Positions 1 through 13,962 of a stretch of 35,230 nt of DNA are shown piece after piece (within the stretch, counting starts at the first letter, position 1; each line of letters starts with the position of its first letter). This DNA is from Cladosporium sp. IMV 00045. Its lineage: Eukaryota; Ascomycota; Dothideomycetes; Cladosporiales; Cladosporiaceae. Location: positions 1 through 35,230 of the forward strand of contig MSJI02000518.1 in assembly GCA_001931905.2 (NCBI GenBank). Direction: 5' to 3'. The notes under the pieces are model-generated. The model was not told the DNA's origin and did not search any database. It was given only the letters and a program-made list of their open reading frames with translations. The translations under genes were made by a program, and so were the position numbers.

Positions 1-292
1 TGACGCGCCGTCTTATCGGGCTTTGGGTCACGTTTGTATGCTTCTTCCAGAATTGCCTGATCCTCAGCACTAGGTATACATGTCAGAGATAGTCCAGTGA
101 CATTCCGAGCTTCCGTATTATGTACCTGGTCCTCTTCCTCTTTTGTCTAGCCAATGGCTTATTGTCCACCTTGGGCGGTAGGTTGTTCGGTAGGGTGGAG
201 CTCGAGTGATTGAGAAAGGCGAAGTGCCCAGGACTTGAAGTCGCAGCCGGGCCGGACTGATCGCCTTCGTGGTCAGCCGTCGGAGGATCCAT
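1..292 (-). CDS. Homeodomain transcription factor, N-terminal part (truncated by window edge)
   Basis: Only the first two exons are in the window. Exon 1 runs 292 to 126, a 56-bp intron runs 125 to 70 (GTACAT donor, CTGAC branch, CTAG acceptor), and exon 2 runs from 69 off the left edge. The start chosen is the ATG at 292 (MDPPTADHEGD); an in-frame ATG at 394 is possible but gives a less natural N-terminus. After about 45 polar, Ser/Pro-rich residues comes a basic stretch, KPLARQKRKRT. Splicing adds SAEDQAILEEAYKRDPKPDK, which matches the start of the fungal homeodomain: basic arm, then helix 1 and its loop. Helix 3 (the WFQNRR region) lies outside the window. By family it should be a nuclear DNA-binding regulator; its targets cannot be inferred. 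The family call is firm. Orthology to Yox1-like or other fungal homeobox genes is not settled. Confidence 0.82.
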
Positions 293-2252
293 CCTGGCAG
301 TGAATAGAGTGTTGTGTGTGGTGAAGTGGTCGCGCGAGCGTGAGAGGGTATCGTTCAAGTCGAGACGCGTTACGTGACAAGCGGGCACTATCACTGAAGC
401 TCAGAGCTAGGGCCACACAACAGGACAACATTCCCAACCTCACAAGACGCCAAAAGACAAGTCTGCAATAGTCTACAACCGTGCTGTTGATGAAAGACCT
501 CACCAACATCTGCAAGGTCTTCTTCCAAACCGACGACATGATATCTTTCGTCATGCATGAGGCGAGTACATGTAATGTAATCCATGCAAGTCGTCTCTAG
601 ACACTCGCCCAATGAGCGTGCAGCGTCGCGAAAACACCTCCAAGTCAGATGACCCTGGATCGATCCCTTATCTTATCGTGTGTCATCCTCGAGTCAGAGG
701 TGGCTCTGTGGCTCGGTATAGCTACTCGCGTGACACGCTGAGGCCTTCGGCAGGCTGGTCCTCACGCTCGGTTGCAGTTTACCCACAGCGAAACGACCAA
801 CACCTAGGGCTAGCGTCGCTTGGTAAGACGTCTGCTCTCTCGCCATGAGCTTGAGCAAAGTATATGGACTTTCTCACCGAGGCCCCCGAGGCTTGGGAGA
901 AAGGATTTAACATCCGGCAGCGCCGACGAACTGCGCCAATCTGACCCATCAGCCCTGCTTCCCTTGGAGGCATCTGATGTGCGGTCGCGGGACTTCGATA
1001 TGCAGGTGTTCACCGGTTGCAGCACGTCTTCTCTTACGACAAGTGTGCGACCAAGGCTGTCGGGTCGACATCCTTCACTTTGTCCGCACATCCATGGATC
1101 GCCGTCAGGCTATTGGCACATGGCAGAAGCGCGAAAGGCGCCCTCCGTTGCCCGCACTCCCTAGTCGTCAACTGCATGTCACCACCACGTGGCCATCAAT
1201 CAATGTGCGATTAACCCGAGAAAATTGCGAAGTCCCATTCGAGCATATGCCTCGCAACGATGTCGGTCCTGCCAGATCATGCCTAAAATCGCCTCGGCGT
1301 CTCCGCCACTTACGACCATTCTCACTCCTTCCGCCTGTCTTTACTATCGAGAGGGCAGGGCGTTCACGTAAACCCAACCGAAACTCTGATTGAGACACCG
1401 CATTCACCTTTGAACGGTTTTGGCAGTTTTCTACGGAAATAGCTTATGTCACATCACCACAGTGTTGACTTTCATGACGAGATTGACTTCGGCCTTCTAA
1501 TGGGCTGGATCGAACAGCCGCAGCTGACAAGTCTGCCTTTTGCCGGCACATAGACCGGCCGCAGCCTGCCTTGCACTCACAATGACTGGCCCTTCACAAT
1601 GGTGCATGCCATGTCGCAGATGGCCATTAGCTTGTCTGTCAGTCGGAATCTCTCGATGCCTTACGATCAGCTGACAAACAATCGCAGAAGCGCTTCCGTC
1701 AAGTAAACCCTACTTTATGGCCGAATGCCTGTCCGTTATTAATTGATTGGCCCCGGTCCATTTCTGCTTGGCTAATCAACGTTCTTGCTGCTAGTAAATC
1801 GTCTCGGCCAACTCTCATCGGCCAGGCCGGAGGCCCAAAAAGATTAATCAGTAGGCCAGCCCGCAAACCGGCGGTCTACACTCGTACCTCTACCTCCTAC
1901 CTCGCCAGGGACCCACTGGCGTGATGCAATGATCATTGATACTCGGGTTGGCCAACTGTGGTCACTATCCAATTATAAAAGAGGGCTCGCCCTTCGTAGA
2001 GTATCCTACCTCTGTAGTTCACGTGGCAGCCGAGGCTACCATTCCTGAGCCTACAACACAAAAGCTATGTATTCGACGAGATTCATCTGAAGGATTGAGC
2101 AGCCGCGACGACGGTTTACGTTGCCTTGACCTGAGACATCTCGCGAATACTTCTCAACTCGGCTCTGGAAATGAAAGCTTATATCGAGGCAGATCGCTTG
2201 AAATGCTGGCTCTGCTGGATTCGACCGTTGTCAACTTATCGAGAGCTCGACC
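293..2252. other. Divergent intergenic region between the homeodomain gene and the NmrA-like gene
   Basis: About 2 kb with only short overlapping ORFs on both strands; none shows recognisable domains or sensible splice extensions. It should hold the promoters and leaders of both flanking genes. A CCAAT/TATA pair near 1969-1980 is listed separately. An open frame at 1936-2304 (+) covers the presumed leader of the NmrA-like gene and looks spurious. Confidence 0.6.
1969..1980 (+). promoter_or_regulatory. CCAAT box abutting a TATA-like element
   Basis: CCAAT (1969-1973) runs directly into TATAAAA (1974-1980), about 270 bp upstream of the NmrA-like ATG at 2253. The spacing would give a leader of roughly 240 nt. 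This is motif evidence only; no start site is visible. Confidence 0.4.
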
Positions 2253-3415
2253 ATGTCGACAATGCGGATTGCCGTGGCAGGAACCGGCGGTCTCGCTTGC
2301 ATGATTGCGCACTGCATTAGCGAAGAGACTAACCATCCTGTCGTCCTCCTTTCACGAGCGGTATGTTGGAATCCGATGAGGTTTGATACTTATTACCCTA
2401 ACCGAATCTGCGCTTATTCCCGTTGCATACCTCCCTCATCTACGCACAATCACTTGACACTCTGTCCATTTTCATCCAACAGCTTCGTTCGCTGACTATT
2501 CTCACCTGGCTAACAACCTCATAGGACAAGCCAACGTTGACCGCTCGTGGCTTCCAAATCCTCGTCATCGATTACAACGACGCAGACGACCTCAAGTTCG
2601 CCCTCCGCGGCATAGACACAGTCATCTCAACGGTCACAGGACAGAACCAGATCCACCTCATCAAAGCCGCCGTCGCATCGCGAGTCCGACGCTTCGCGCC
2701 TGCAGAGTTCGAAGGTCCTCCACAACTGCGACCATCAAACGATCCTCTCGACCGATCACGAACGTCCGCCCTCAATTGGCTTCATCACTTCCGGAACAAT
2801 ATCGAGTACACCGCTTTCGTATGCGGCATCTTCTACGAACGATTCCAGCCAGGAGGCCTCCCTGGAACTCTCATAGCTCGGAACACAGGCTATCACGGCG
2901 AAGGAGCCTACATGCTCGACTGTGCAAGGATGAGCGCAGAGATACCAGCGTATGGACCGACAAATCAACCGAACGTTACTATTTGCATGACTTCCGTCCG
3001 CGACGTTGCGAAGTTCGTGACCAAAGCAATCGACCTACCTACCTGGCCGAACGAACTGCGCATGAGCGGCGAAAGAGTCAACGTGCAAAATCTGGCTCTT
3101 CTTGTTCAACGACTCAAGAGTAAGATGAACTCCATGCAGATTTACACGAATGCCAGCATCACTAACAGACGCACAGACGAAAAATTCCAGCCTTACGTCC
3201 TCCACACCTTGCACACCCTGCGCGCCGAGCTGGCTCTCGCTGCAGGACAAGGAGACTGGGGACGTGGAATGCGGTTGCAGACTCTCATCGCCACCGCTGA
3301 AGGACGATATGACTTTTCGCAGCGCAACCTGAACCAAGCCTTCCCTGGCGTGCAGACAGAGCGCTTCGAAGCTTTCTTCATTAGGAAGTGGGAGTTACAA
3401 CAGACTACTGAGTGA
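2253..3415 (+). CDS. NmrA-like / isoflavone-reductase-like NAD(P)-binding protein
   Basis: Three exons are predicted: 2253-2360, 2525-3119 and 3177-3415, encoding about 313 aa. Intron 1 (164 bp) follows the first beta-alpha unit, MRIAVAGTGGLACMIA. The Rossmann glycine motif is G10-TG-G13-LA-C16, so the usual third glycine is cysteine. Later segments fit the NmrA-like fold: GIDTVISTVTGQNQIHLIKA (strand and helix around the cofactor), RRFAPAEFEG (family-typical turn), and a C-terminal RFEAFFIRKW. Intron 2 (57 bp, a multiple of three) has a GTAAGA donor, a CACTAAC branch and a CACAG acceptor. Removing it joins RLK to NEKFQPY, as family alignments expect; reading through adds 19 unconserved residues. 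Members are either redox sensors (NmrA) or NAD(P)H reductases of small aromatics. The substrate is unknown, and neighbours give no pathway context. A CCAAT/TATA pair precedes it. Confidence 0.82.
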
Positions 3416-4203
3416 TCGACGGTCTCGGCCACGTGGGTCGCTGCGGGCATGGTGGAGGGGGTTTGGACTGTCTTTCTAATCCAACAGATCATTGGGGAAT
3501 GAATGAACGAACGATGCAAAAGCAGATGAACGTTCTGGGGAGTTTGCTGTCGTTGCTACGATTCAATCGCTTCATCCACATGCCTGAGGCATGTTGCTAC
3601 AGAACGCCTTTGTCAATCTTGCCTATTGTCCTCTCTCTCTCCAGTGTAGCGTGAACCGAGGTCAGGCACGTGGCTTGCATGTAATATCCACAAGCATCCT
3701 TGGTAAAGACGCGGCCAGTCGGGTTTCTGGACGACCTTTGCCCCAAGACGGCCGCTTATGTGTCGTACAGACAGCATGCGCTGAGGCTGAACCTCGCGTG
3801 CATGGAGACCTGAGGCCAAGACGACAGCTGAGCGATGGCTTCATTGATGAGCCGATCTTGTTACCTGCCAGTGGTGTATGCCATGCTGTCAGGAGAGAAG
3901 TGCGTTATTATTCGGACCCGAGTTAAGGGATACATGTATGTACATTTGCCGTCATTCACATGGGTACGGGGCTTAGTGTTGGGCAACGAGAGATCAGTCA
4001 CGTCAGACATGAGCCTACATGGACACATATGTGGTCTGTGGGTGCTAGCGAGTAGTATGTCTCCAGCATCAAAGTAGATTCTAGATCCGTAAAATGACTT
4101 CCAATCCGTCCAGGAGCCAAAGGGCGACGTCACATAGCACTCGGCCCGAGCGTTTCGTAAGTGAGACGGAGATTTCGCGACCAGACAGCAAAAACAACTC
4201 CGT

Positions 4204-4252
4204 GGCGGGGTCAGGTTGAGATGGGAAATGATGAATTTTCCAAGGCGGGGTC
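4204..4252 (+). promoter_or_regulatory. Two direct copies of GGCGGGGTC, 40 bp apart
   Basis: Identical 9-mers lie at 4204-4212 and 4244-4252, with start-to-start spacing of exactly 40 bp, about 390-430 bp upstream of the SMP-like ATG. The GCGGGG core fits the SYGGRG consensus of CreA-type C2H2 repressors, but GC-rich C2H2 sites in general are possible. Function is inferred from motif and position only. Confidence 0.35.
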
Positions 4253-4374
4253 TTTCCTCATCTTCTGATGAACTCGACTCACGATCTTTCCCGTGGTCGC
4301 CGCCGAGCATTAGCCCTCGTCGTCGTGGTTCGCTGGTGTTCTATATCGAGTGGATCAAACCGACGTTGAAGCTT

Positions 4375-4395
4375 GTGACGTGACACTTGCGTCAC
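4375..4395. promoter_or_regulatory. CRE/ATF-like inverted repeat GTGACG-N9-CGTCAC
   Basis: GTGACG at 4375-4380 and CGTCAC at 4390-4395 form a perfect inverted repeat, 240-260 bp upstream of the SMP-like ATG. The left arm overlaps TGACGT (4376-4381), the half-site of CREB/ATF-type bZIP factors such as fungal Atf1/AtfA, which act in stress responses. That would suit a LEA-like protein. Binding is inferred. Confidence 0.4.
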
Positions 4396-4540
4396 TACTA
4401 CACCACCCGTGCAAGCGCTTTTGCGAGCAATTCAAATGCTCGTGTGACTGCACATTTGGAAAGAAGATTATTCCTCATCTACACATTCAATCCATTACTC
4501 TCCAAGCTCAATCTTTGCAATCCCCCAAAACCAAACCAAC

Positions 4541-4611
4541 GTGAGTGTCCATCGGACCCTCCTGGTCAACCGATCAATCCATCGAACCATTTCACTAACT
4601 TTTCAAAAAAG
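4541..4611 (+). other. 5'UTR intron of the SMP-like gene
   Basis: GTGAGT donor at 4541, CACTAAC branch at 4592-4598 and AAAAAAG acceptor ending at 4611 give a 71-bp intron that ends 24 nt before the ATG at 4636. The preceding sequence is a pyrimidine/A-rich leader. The signals are strong; splicing is unverified. Confidence 0.65.
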
Positions 4612-4635
4612 AACTCCTCCACACCACACATCAAA

Positions 4636-5133
4636 ATGTCTGACAGCACTTTCCACCTCACCAAGGAGGACGTCCGCAAGCCTCAGTCCAACGCCTCCCA
4701 GTCCAACAGCGGCAACCTCCCTGCCGACTCCGACGCTGCCAAGGCTCAGGTATGTTCAATGCCACCTCAACCCCTCCATTGAACAACACTGACAAACCCC
4801 TCCCAGTCCATCGTCGACCAGGCCAACCAGAACAAGGGCGACGTGATCAACGAGCGCGCCGCCGGCCTCCCCAAGCCCGAGGAGCCCCCCGTCAAGTCCG
4901 ACTTCAACTCCGCCGACCCCAGCACCGTCAACGTCGGTTCCGGCGGCGTCTCCGGCGGCGACCAGACCGGTCCCTGGACCGGTCACTCTTCCGTCCGCGT
5001 CGACGGTGAGGCCAACAAGGTCAACACCGACCCTCACGGCGGTGCCCGCTCCGGCCAGGTCGGCGGCATCCCCAACGACGCCGTCACCCGTGACGCCAAG
5101 GACAAGGCTGGCCTTGCCAACACCACCCAGTAG
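4636..5133 (+). CDS. Small hydrophilic SMP (seed-maturation-protein/LEA)-like protein
   Basis: Exons 4636-4749 and 4807-5133 (intron 57 bp, GTATGT/CCCAG, phase 0) encode 146 aa. The protein starts MSDSTFHLTKEDVRKPQSN and continues NLPADSDAAKAQ-SIVDQANQNKGD. This Ala/Gln-rich pattern resembles the SMP domain of plant LEA-type proteins and their small fungal relatives. The C-terminal half is rich in Gly, Ser, Asp and Asn, with GGVSGGDQTGPWTGHSS and GGARSGQVGGIPNDAVTRD. There are no cysteines, no transmembrane segment and no signal peptide, so it is probably cytosolic or nuclear and largely disordered. Codons in exon 2 are strongly biased to C in the third position (GCC, GTC, AAC), which suggests high expression. 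The promoter carries CRE-like and GC-box-like motifs and the leader has its own intron. A desiccation or stress role is inferred from the family only. Confidence 0.75.
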
Positions 5134-9025
<3,892 letters not shown>

Positions 9026-9999
9026 TTAGCATTGGGAGCCCTCACCAGCGCGAGAGTTCATGAGCAGGGCAACAATGAGACCGTAAAGACCTGACACCGA
9101 GTGTTAGCAAGCAGAAGATTACACGAGCGGTTTCATCACAAGTATACGTACCCAAGACTTCGGCGAAAATGAGAATGAGAATCATGCCAACGAAGAGTCT
9201 GGGCTGCTGTGCGGTACCACGGACACCAGCATCACCAACAATACCGATAGCGAAACCAGCAGCAAGACCGGCGAGACCGACGGCGAGACCAGCGCCGAGC
9301 TGGATGAAACCAGCGAAGAGGGACTGGCTCTGCTTGAGGTCGTTGGAGATGAGGACAGAAACGACGAGACCGTAAATGGCAATAATACCAGCCATAATGA
9401 CGGGAATAATGTCTTGACTTTTGTTAGCAGTTGTGCTGGGGTGGAGATGGTAGGGTTGGCCGCGCAGCGCAATATCGCGGTCGCTCGCGTCCAGCTCATC
9501 TCTCATATATAATGGACATACTCTTGACGATCAGGTCGGGCCTGAGGACACCCATAGCAGAGATACCAACACCGGCCTTAGCGGTACCGTAGGCGGCACC
9601 GAAGCAGGTGAAGACGATGGCTGAAGTGCAGCCCATCGCTCCAAAGAACGGCTGTTATGGTATGTTAGCAAAGCCTTTCAATCCCGTAGCTCTTTCTGCT
9701 CATACGAGCTCGTGTCCATCGAGTTTGCAGCGCAATATTGTAGCGTGAAAGGCGTCCATAATCGCTTCGTCTCGTGATAGGGAGCTCAAGGCAGCTGTGG
9801 CTGAGGAGGTTTTGGCGTGGCACTTACGGCATACACGGGGCTAAAGAAGTCATTAGTTAGTAATTGTAGCTTCAGAATCCCATATTTGACCGCGATGCGA
9901 CTGGTTCAAGACTTCCAACACGTCTTCCGGCCCTGATGGCCATCGTCGCCTTCGCCGAGGCCAAGGTGCGGTTGGCACTCACCAAAGATCGGTAGACAT
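9026..9999 (-). CDS. vma3: V-type ATPase proteolipid subunit c
   Basis: Five coding exons are predicted: 9999-9983 (17 nt), 9840-9828 (13 nt), 9651-9522, 9412-9152 and 9090-9026. They encode 161 aa, the usual length. Introns are 142, 176, 109 and 61 bp. The spliced start reads [20 protein letters not shown]; the 13-nt exon supplies the last base of Cys6 plus PVYA. The protein is four hydrophobic helices forming the membrane c-ring that carries protons into vacuoles and other acidic compartments. The essential carboxylate is Glu138 in [13 protein letters not shown] (helix 4). The C-terminus [13 protein letters not shown] and the PFFG start fit subunit c better than c' or c''. The first ATG lies 437 bp from the divergent Snu13 gene, so the two probably share regulatory DNA. 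Gene finders are likely to misplace the 5' end because of the two tiny exons. Confidence 0.93.
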
Positions 10000-10436
10000 C
10001 GTGAATGTGGGTGTGAGGTCTCGTTCGAAAGCTAGAAGGCTCAAATAATCCAGTCGACGTGTCGAGATGATGCGGAAAGGGCTGATACAGGCGTGTGGCG
10101 GCTGGTTTCAATGGTGATGGGTATAGCTGGGAGTCGTGACGGCGCCTGCGAGGAGCTGCCACGCCAAGCGACAACTCTGGGGAGCCTCATTTCTCAGGCA
10201 TGAGCTGACGTTTGAAGGCTGCAGCGGCCCTCCCCGCTTTTAGCTCCCGCTTTCTCTTGCGCTCAGAAAATTGAAGGTCCCTCTAGACTTTTGCGGACGC
10301 TTCGAACTTGCGACTCTCTGACTTGATATCACCAGCAATCCCAAGGCCGTGAACCCGTGCGACTTATTTGGGCGAGCCTTGTCTTATACCACCCTTTCAA
10401 TTCTTAACCCTACAAAACCCACCACCACCCGACAAC
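10000..10436. promoter_or_regulatory. Bidirectional promoter region of the V-ATPase c and snu13 genes
   Basis: 437 bp separate the two divergent start codons. The snu13 side ends in a C/A-rich leader just before its ATG. No TATA box stands out. Shared use by two housekeeping genes is inferred from the distance alone. Confidence 0.5.
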
Positions 10437-10878
10437 ATGTCCGCCGAGTCTGCCGCATGGCCGGTCGCCGACCAGGCCCTCTCCCAGGAGATCCTCGACC
10501 TTGTGCAGCAGGCCAGCCACTACCGCCAGCTGAAGAAGGGTGCCAACGAGGCCACCAAGACCCTCAACAGAGGTATCTCTGAGATCGTCATCCTCGCCGC
10601 CGACACCGCCCCTCTGGCCATCCTTCTCCACCTGCCGCTTCTCTGCGAGGACAAGAACACTCCCTACGTAAGTTGCGCGCGCATACGTAAAGCAACTCGC
10701 AAGAACACCGAACTAACCGCGCAAATCACAGGTCTACGTCCCCAGCAAGATGGCTCTCGGCCGTGCCTGCGGTGTCAGCCGCGCTGTCATCAGCTGCAGC
10801 ATCACCACCAACGAGGCCTCCGACCTCATGGGCCAGATCCGCGCTCTCAAGGACAAGGTCGAGAGACTCATGATCTAG
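10437..10878 (+). CDS. snu13: Snu13 / 15.5K L7Ae-family RNA-binding protein
   Basis: Exons 10437-10667 and 10732-10878 (intron 64 bp, GTAAGT donor, CACAG acceptor, phase 0) encode 125 aa, the expected length. Snu13 binds kink-turns in box C/D snoRNAs and in U4 snRNA, and so serves both rRNA methylation and the U4/U6.U5 tri-snRNP in the nucleolus and nucleus. Diagnostic segments are [16 protein letters not shown] (RNA-binding helix, residues 31-46), [20 protein letters not shown], and [20 protein letters not shown] spanning the splice join, then [13 protein letters not shown]. The C-terminus KDKVERLMI is typical. Its closest relatives, Nhp2 and ribosomal L7Ae/L8, have different termini, so confidence is high. 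Confidence 0.97.
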
Positions 10879-12373
10879 AGTGTCTTGCTCGGTGGATTTT
10901 TCGCGAAAGAGACTAGGGTTATACATTTGCAGAGTGTGCGAAGCGTCGATTGTACGGGGCGGAGGATTTTGTAAAAGAATCTGGCATTCCCGGCGATGTA
11001 AGATTCGAGTAATTGGCGTGTACACTTCGGTGGTGTAATAATTCAAAAAAATAATTTCAAGAAGAGAGCAAGTTTTGCGCAAGCACTCAGGAATATCGCG
11101 TTTTCGATTCCATATATCGTCAGCATACCGCTCATACGAGACTGAGCAACAGTACCCTTTGATCAACAGACGACTACGCCTATAATGATTCGTCAGCAGG
11201 TCCTCGACAACGATCAAACGACTCTATACTCCGGTGATAAATTCGACAGTCATCCTTTTGCCCTTGTCAAAAGTTCATGAGTATAGATCGGAGTCTACCC
11301 TCCAACAGTTTTGAATCGACTTGGTCTTTCAATGCATCTTTTCATGAAGCAGCAAATAGCCTGGACTTAATTCAAGAACAGGATATGCCATTGAACTAAC
11401 TGGTGAGAGTTCTTGACATTTCTTATTGTCCAAACGCTGGACAGCTTGCTCAATCAGTCACCCGCATGAGATACTGACATCTGGGTTTTGAGTTGTATAT
11501 CGCTGGCAAGCTCTCAAACCATCCAGCGGATGCGCATCTTGCATCGCGCCAACCTGCGAATACCCTCTTGTTTGAGACGAGACCACCTTGGACAGCACAG
11601 TAGTCCAGCAGCATCCAGTAGAAATGCCAATGCCAAGGACTTCAACACCGCCTTGCTCTAGCGGCATCTCCGACGAGATTGGAATGTCATTGGAAGCTTT
11701 AACCGTCTTCGCTTCGAGCCCACAAGCAAGCTAATGCGCTCATGCAGTACAGCCCTGACCAGCATCATTGCAAAATTGTCCGGTTGGTCGCATTCTTTCC
11801 AAAATGGGAGAGGTGACAGTACTTCATGTGAGTGGACGGCGTTACTGCGCGCTCTTGGGCCGAATCAGTAGGCTTGGAAGCACAACACTTACCACACAGT
11901 CAAGATCCGGAGTACGAGACAATCACTAGATTCACTCTTGTGCATCTTTGGTAAGTCGCCAGTGTGATGCAATCTCGAAGGTTCAGTCCCGATTCAAAGA
12001 ATCCCTGCTTGTGATCCCGTGAGATGAGATCCAATCGGAGAAAAGCATTGCAGGGTCTTTGACATGCCTTCAGCCCTTAGCATCCTCCGGGAATCTATCT
12101 TTCTGGGCAAGTACCGGTCCTGCAACTACTCAGGACTATGGTGCGCTAATGTACCACTTAGCGAAGACGCCACTCACATGAATACTGTGGCTTTGGCAGC
12201 TGGAGCTATAAGGCATGGAATACACCACGCCATGCGATGCTTCGAACAGAGGAACACATTGACCTCTCATACTACATCCGACTTCAGTGAGAGTCGCATT
12301 CGCCATCTTGCCACCGCAGTCAACCTCTGAAACATTGCTGGTGATCGATGGGTAGACCAAGCATTCTCCAGCA
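10879..12373. other. Intergenic region between snu13 and the Zn2Cys6 gene
   Basis: About 1.5 kb. The first 200 nt are the AT-richer 3' region of snu13. The rest is presumably the promoter of the downstream transcription factor. Short ORFs at 10726-11217 and 11458-11667 (-) are not supported by domains or splicing. Confidence 0.55.
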
Positions 12374-13962
12374 ATGCCAGGAGTTCCTTCCAGTCGTGCT
12401 TGTGAAGTATGCCGGAGCCGTCGCAAAAGGGTACGTTGGCAAAAGGACTAGATCTCCAAGCCACTCAATCATTCACATAGCCTTTGCTGACGTCTATACC
12501 GACAGTGCGATCAGGCCCAGCCTAAATGTACAAGGTGCCAGAGACTCCAAACCCCGTGTGTCGGCGGCGGTGTCCGGCGCTTCATATTCAAGACACTTAC
12601 TAGAGAGGCTACTGACCCGAACGATCCCATCTACGCGACAGCCATGTCCACGCCACAACCAAAAGACCCCGAAATCTCTCGGATGCCCAGCAGCCCTTCC
12701 TCCACACTGAGCATGGCGTTCGTCGACAAACTTCAAAGGAACGATCTGCGACAAGACATCAATTGGGCACATGGACCTTTCATGGACGAGATTCCGAAAC
12801 GGCTCGAGCATAGCAGAGCCTTGGCTGCTGCAGCTGATGCTTTTATGCTGGCCGCACCAAGCACAGATGTATCGTATACCCTGTCGCGACAAAGGCTGAG
12901 AAGTTATTCGGCCGCATTGAGAGCTACTCGCCTTGCCCTCCTGAACCGGTCTGAAGCGCAGTCTCCTCTCAACATGTGTGCCATATACTTCCTGTGGGCC
13001 TGCCAGGTACGTGGCTCGGCGGAACTCAATCGCAATGGCGCCTCGTATCTTATTGACAACCCTCGCAGAGCTGGCTAGGAATTCCTGATCAGATGGGTGT
13101 TCATGCAAAGGGACTGGCTCAATCACTCAACCAAGCTCCGAGTATCGATTACAGGGATGGCTTCGATAGAGGTGTTGTATATGTGTCATGCTCGGCGGTC
13201 GTAAGTTCACCCATACGTCCTGAGTAATTGCAAGGTCCAACCACTACTGACAACCAGATCTGCTAGACCTCTGAAAAGCTTTTGCACCCCGACGTCAACG
13301 TCAACCATACCAGTCCCTGCTGGAGTTTCTTCAACACGGTCGTTGCCCAAACTAGAAACATCTACGCTAGCAACTCAATGGGCAGAGGAGAGCTCGCATT
13401 AACACAGCGTCTCTCAAGAGTGCTATCCGGGCTTTCCGTCTACCTCTTATCTGCAAGATCGGTCGTCGAACTCTGGCATTTTTACATCACAGTCACGGCC
13501 GTTGTGGCAGAGCTCAGCCAGCGTATTGGCAGAACTCGTGATCTGCTTTCGCCGCCTTCCGCCACCACCAGCGAACAGCAACCTAGCGCTCAAGGCACTC
13601 TGCCCGACCTGGCGAGGCTGTACGAGTATGACAAACGTAGCTACAGTCTCTCACTGACAGTTGCGCTACTGATGAGCGATGTGCTCAGGATCCATTACCC
13701 CGACGTCCCCGATTTAACCAATTTCAGACGACAATATGCTAGCGACGTGCCAGAACTCGCTACGCAGGCTGGGCACCTCAAGCCGATCGGTGCTGGATTC
13801 GTTGGGCTGTATCTCAGTGCTGTTTGGACTGTCAGCGAGGTTCCCGGCCAGGTAGGAGCAGAACCTCCTGGCACGAGCATTGAAGGAGAGGCGAAGGCAC
13901 AGCGCTTAGCTGGGCTCGAGGAGAAGTTGGAGGAGACTTTGCAGACTTTGCTCTCGAATTAG
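12374..13962 (+). CDS. Zn(II)2Cys6 fungal transcription factor
   Basis: Four exons are predicted: 12374-12430, 12506-13006, 13069-13200 and 13267-13962, encoding 461 aa. Introns are 75, 62 and 66 bp. Exon 1 gives MPGVPSSRACEVCRSRRKR. Intron 1 then splits the zinc cluster exactly before the third cysteine, and exon 2 resumes CDQAQPKCTRCQRLQTPC. The six cysteines (10, 13, 20, 27, 30, 37) have the canonical C-X2-C-X6-C-X6-C-X2-C-X6-C spacing. Residues 38-85 form a linker ending in a Ser/Pro-rich stretch. From about 86 (MAFVDKLQRNDLRQDINWAH) a helical region with LNMCAIYFLWACQ and LYLSAVWTVSEVPGQ resembles fungal TF regulatory domains. Intron 3 must use the acceptor ending at 13266, since the CAG at 13255-13257 leads into a stop. 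It is probably a nuclear regulator. Targets are unknown; no biosynthetic cluster is adjacent, though the NmrA-like gene lies about 9 kb upstream. Confidence 0.88.

Larger units (their letters stand above)
3416..4540. other. Intergenic region: NmrA-like 3' end, then promoter and first untranslated exon of the SMP-like gene
   Basis: No supportable coding region. The open frame at 3861-4310 (-) has no recognisable domain and overlaps the promoter. The right third holds two GGCGGGGTC copies and an inverted repeat of GTGACG, both listed separately. From about 4400 it becomes a C/A/T-rich leader typical of fungal transcription starts, ending at the 5'UTR intron donor at 4541. Confidence 0.6.
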
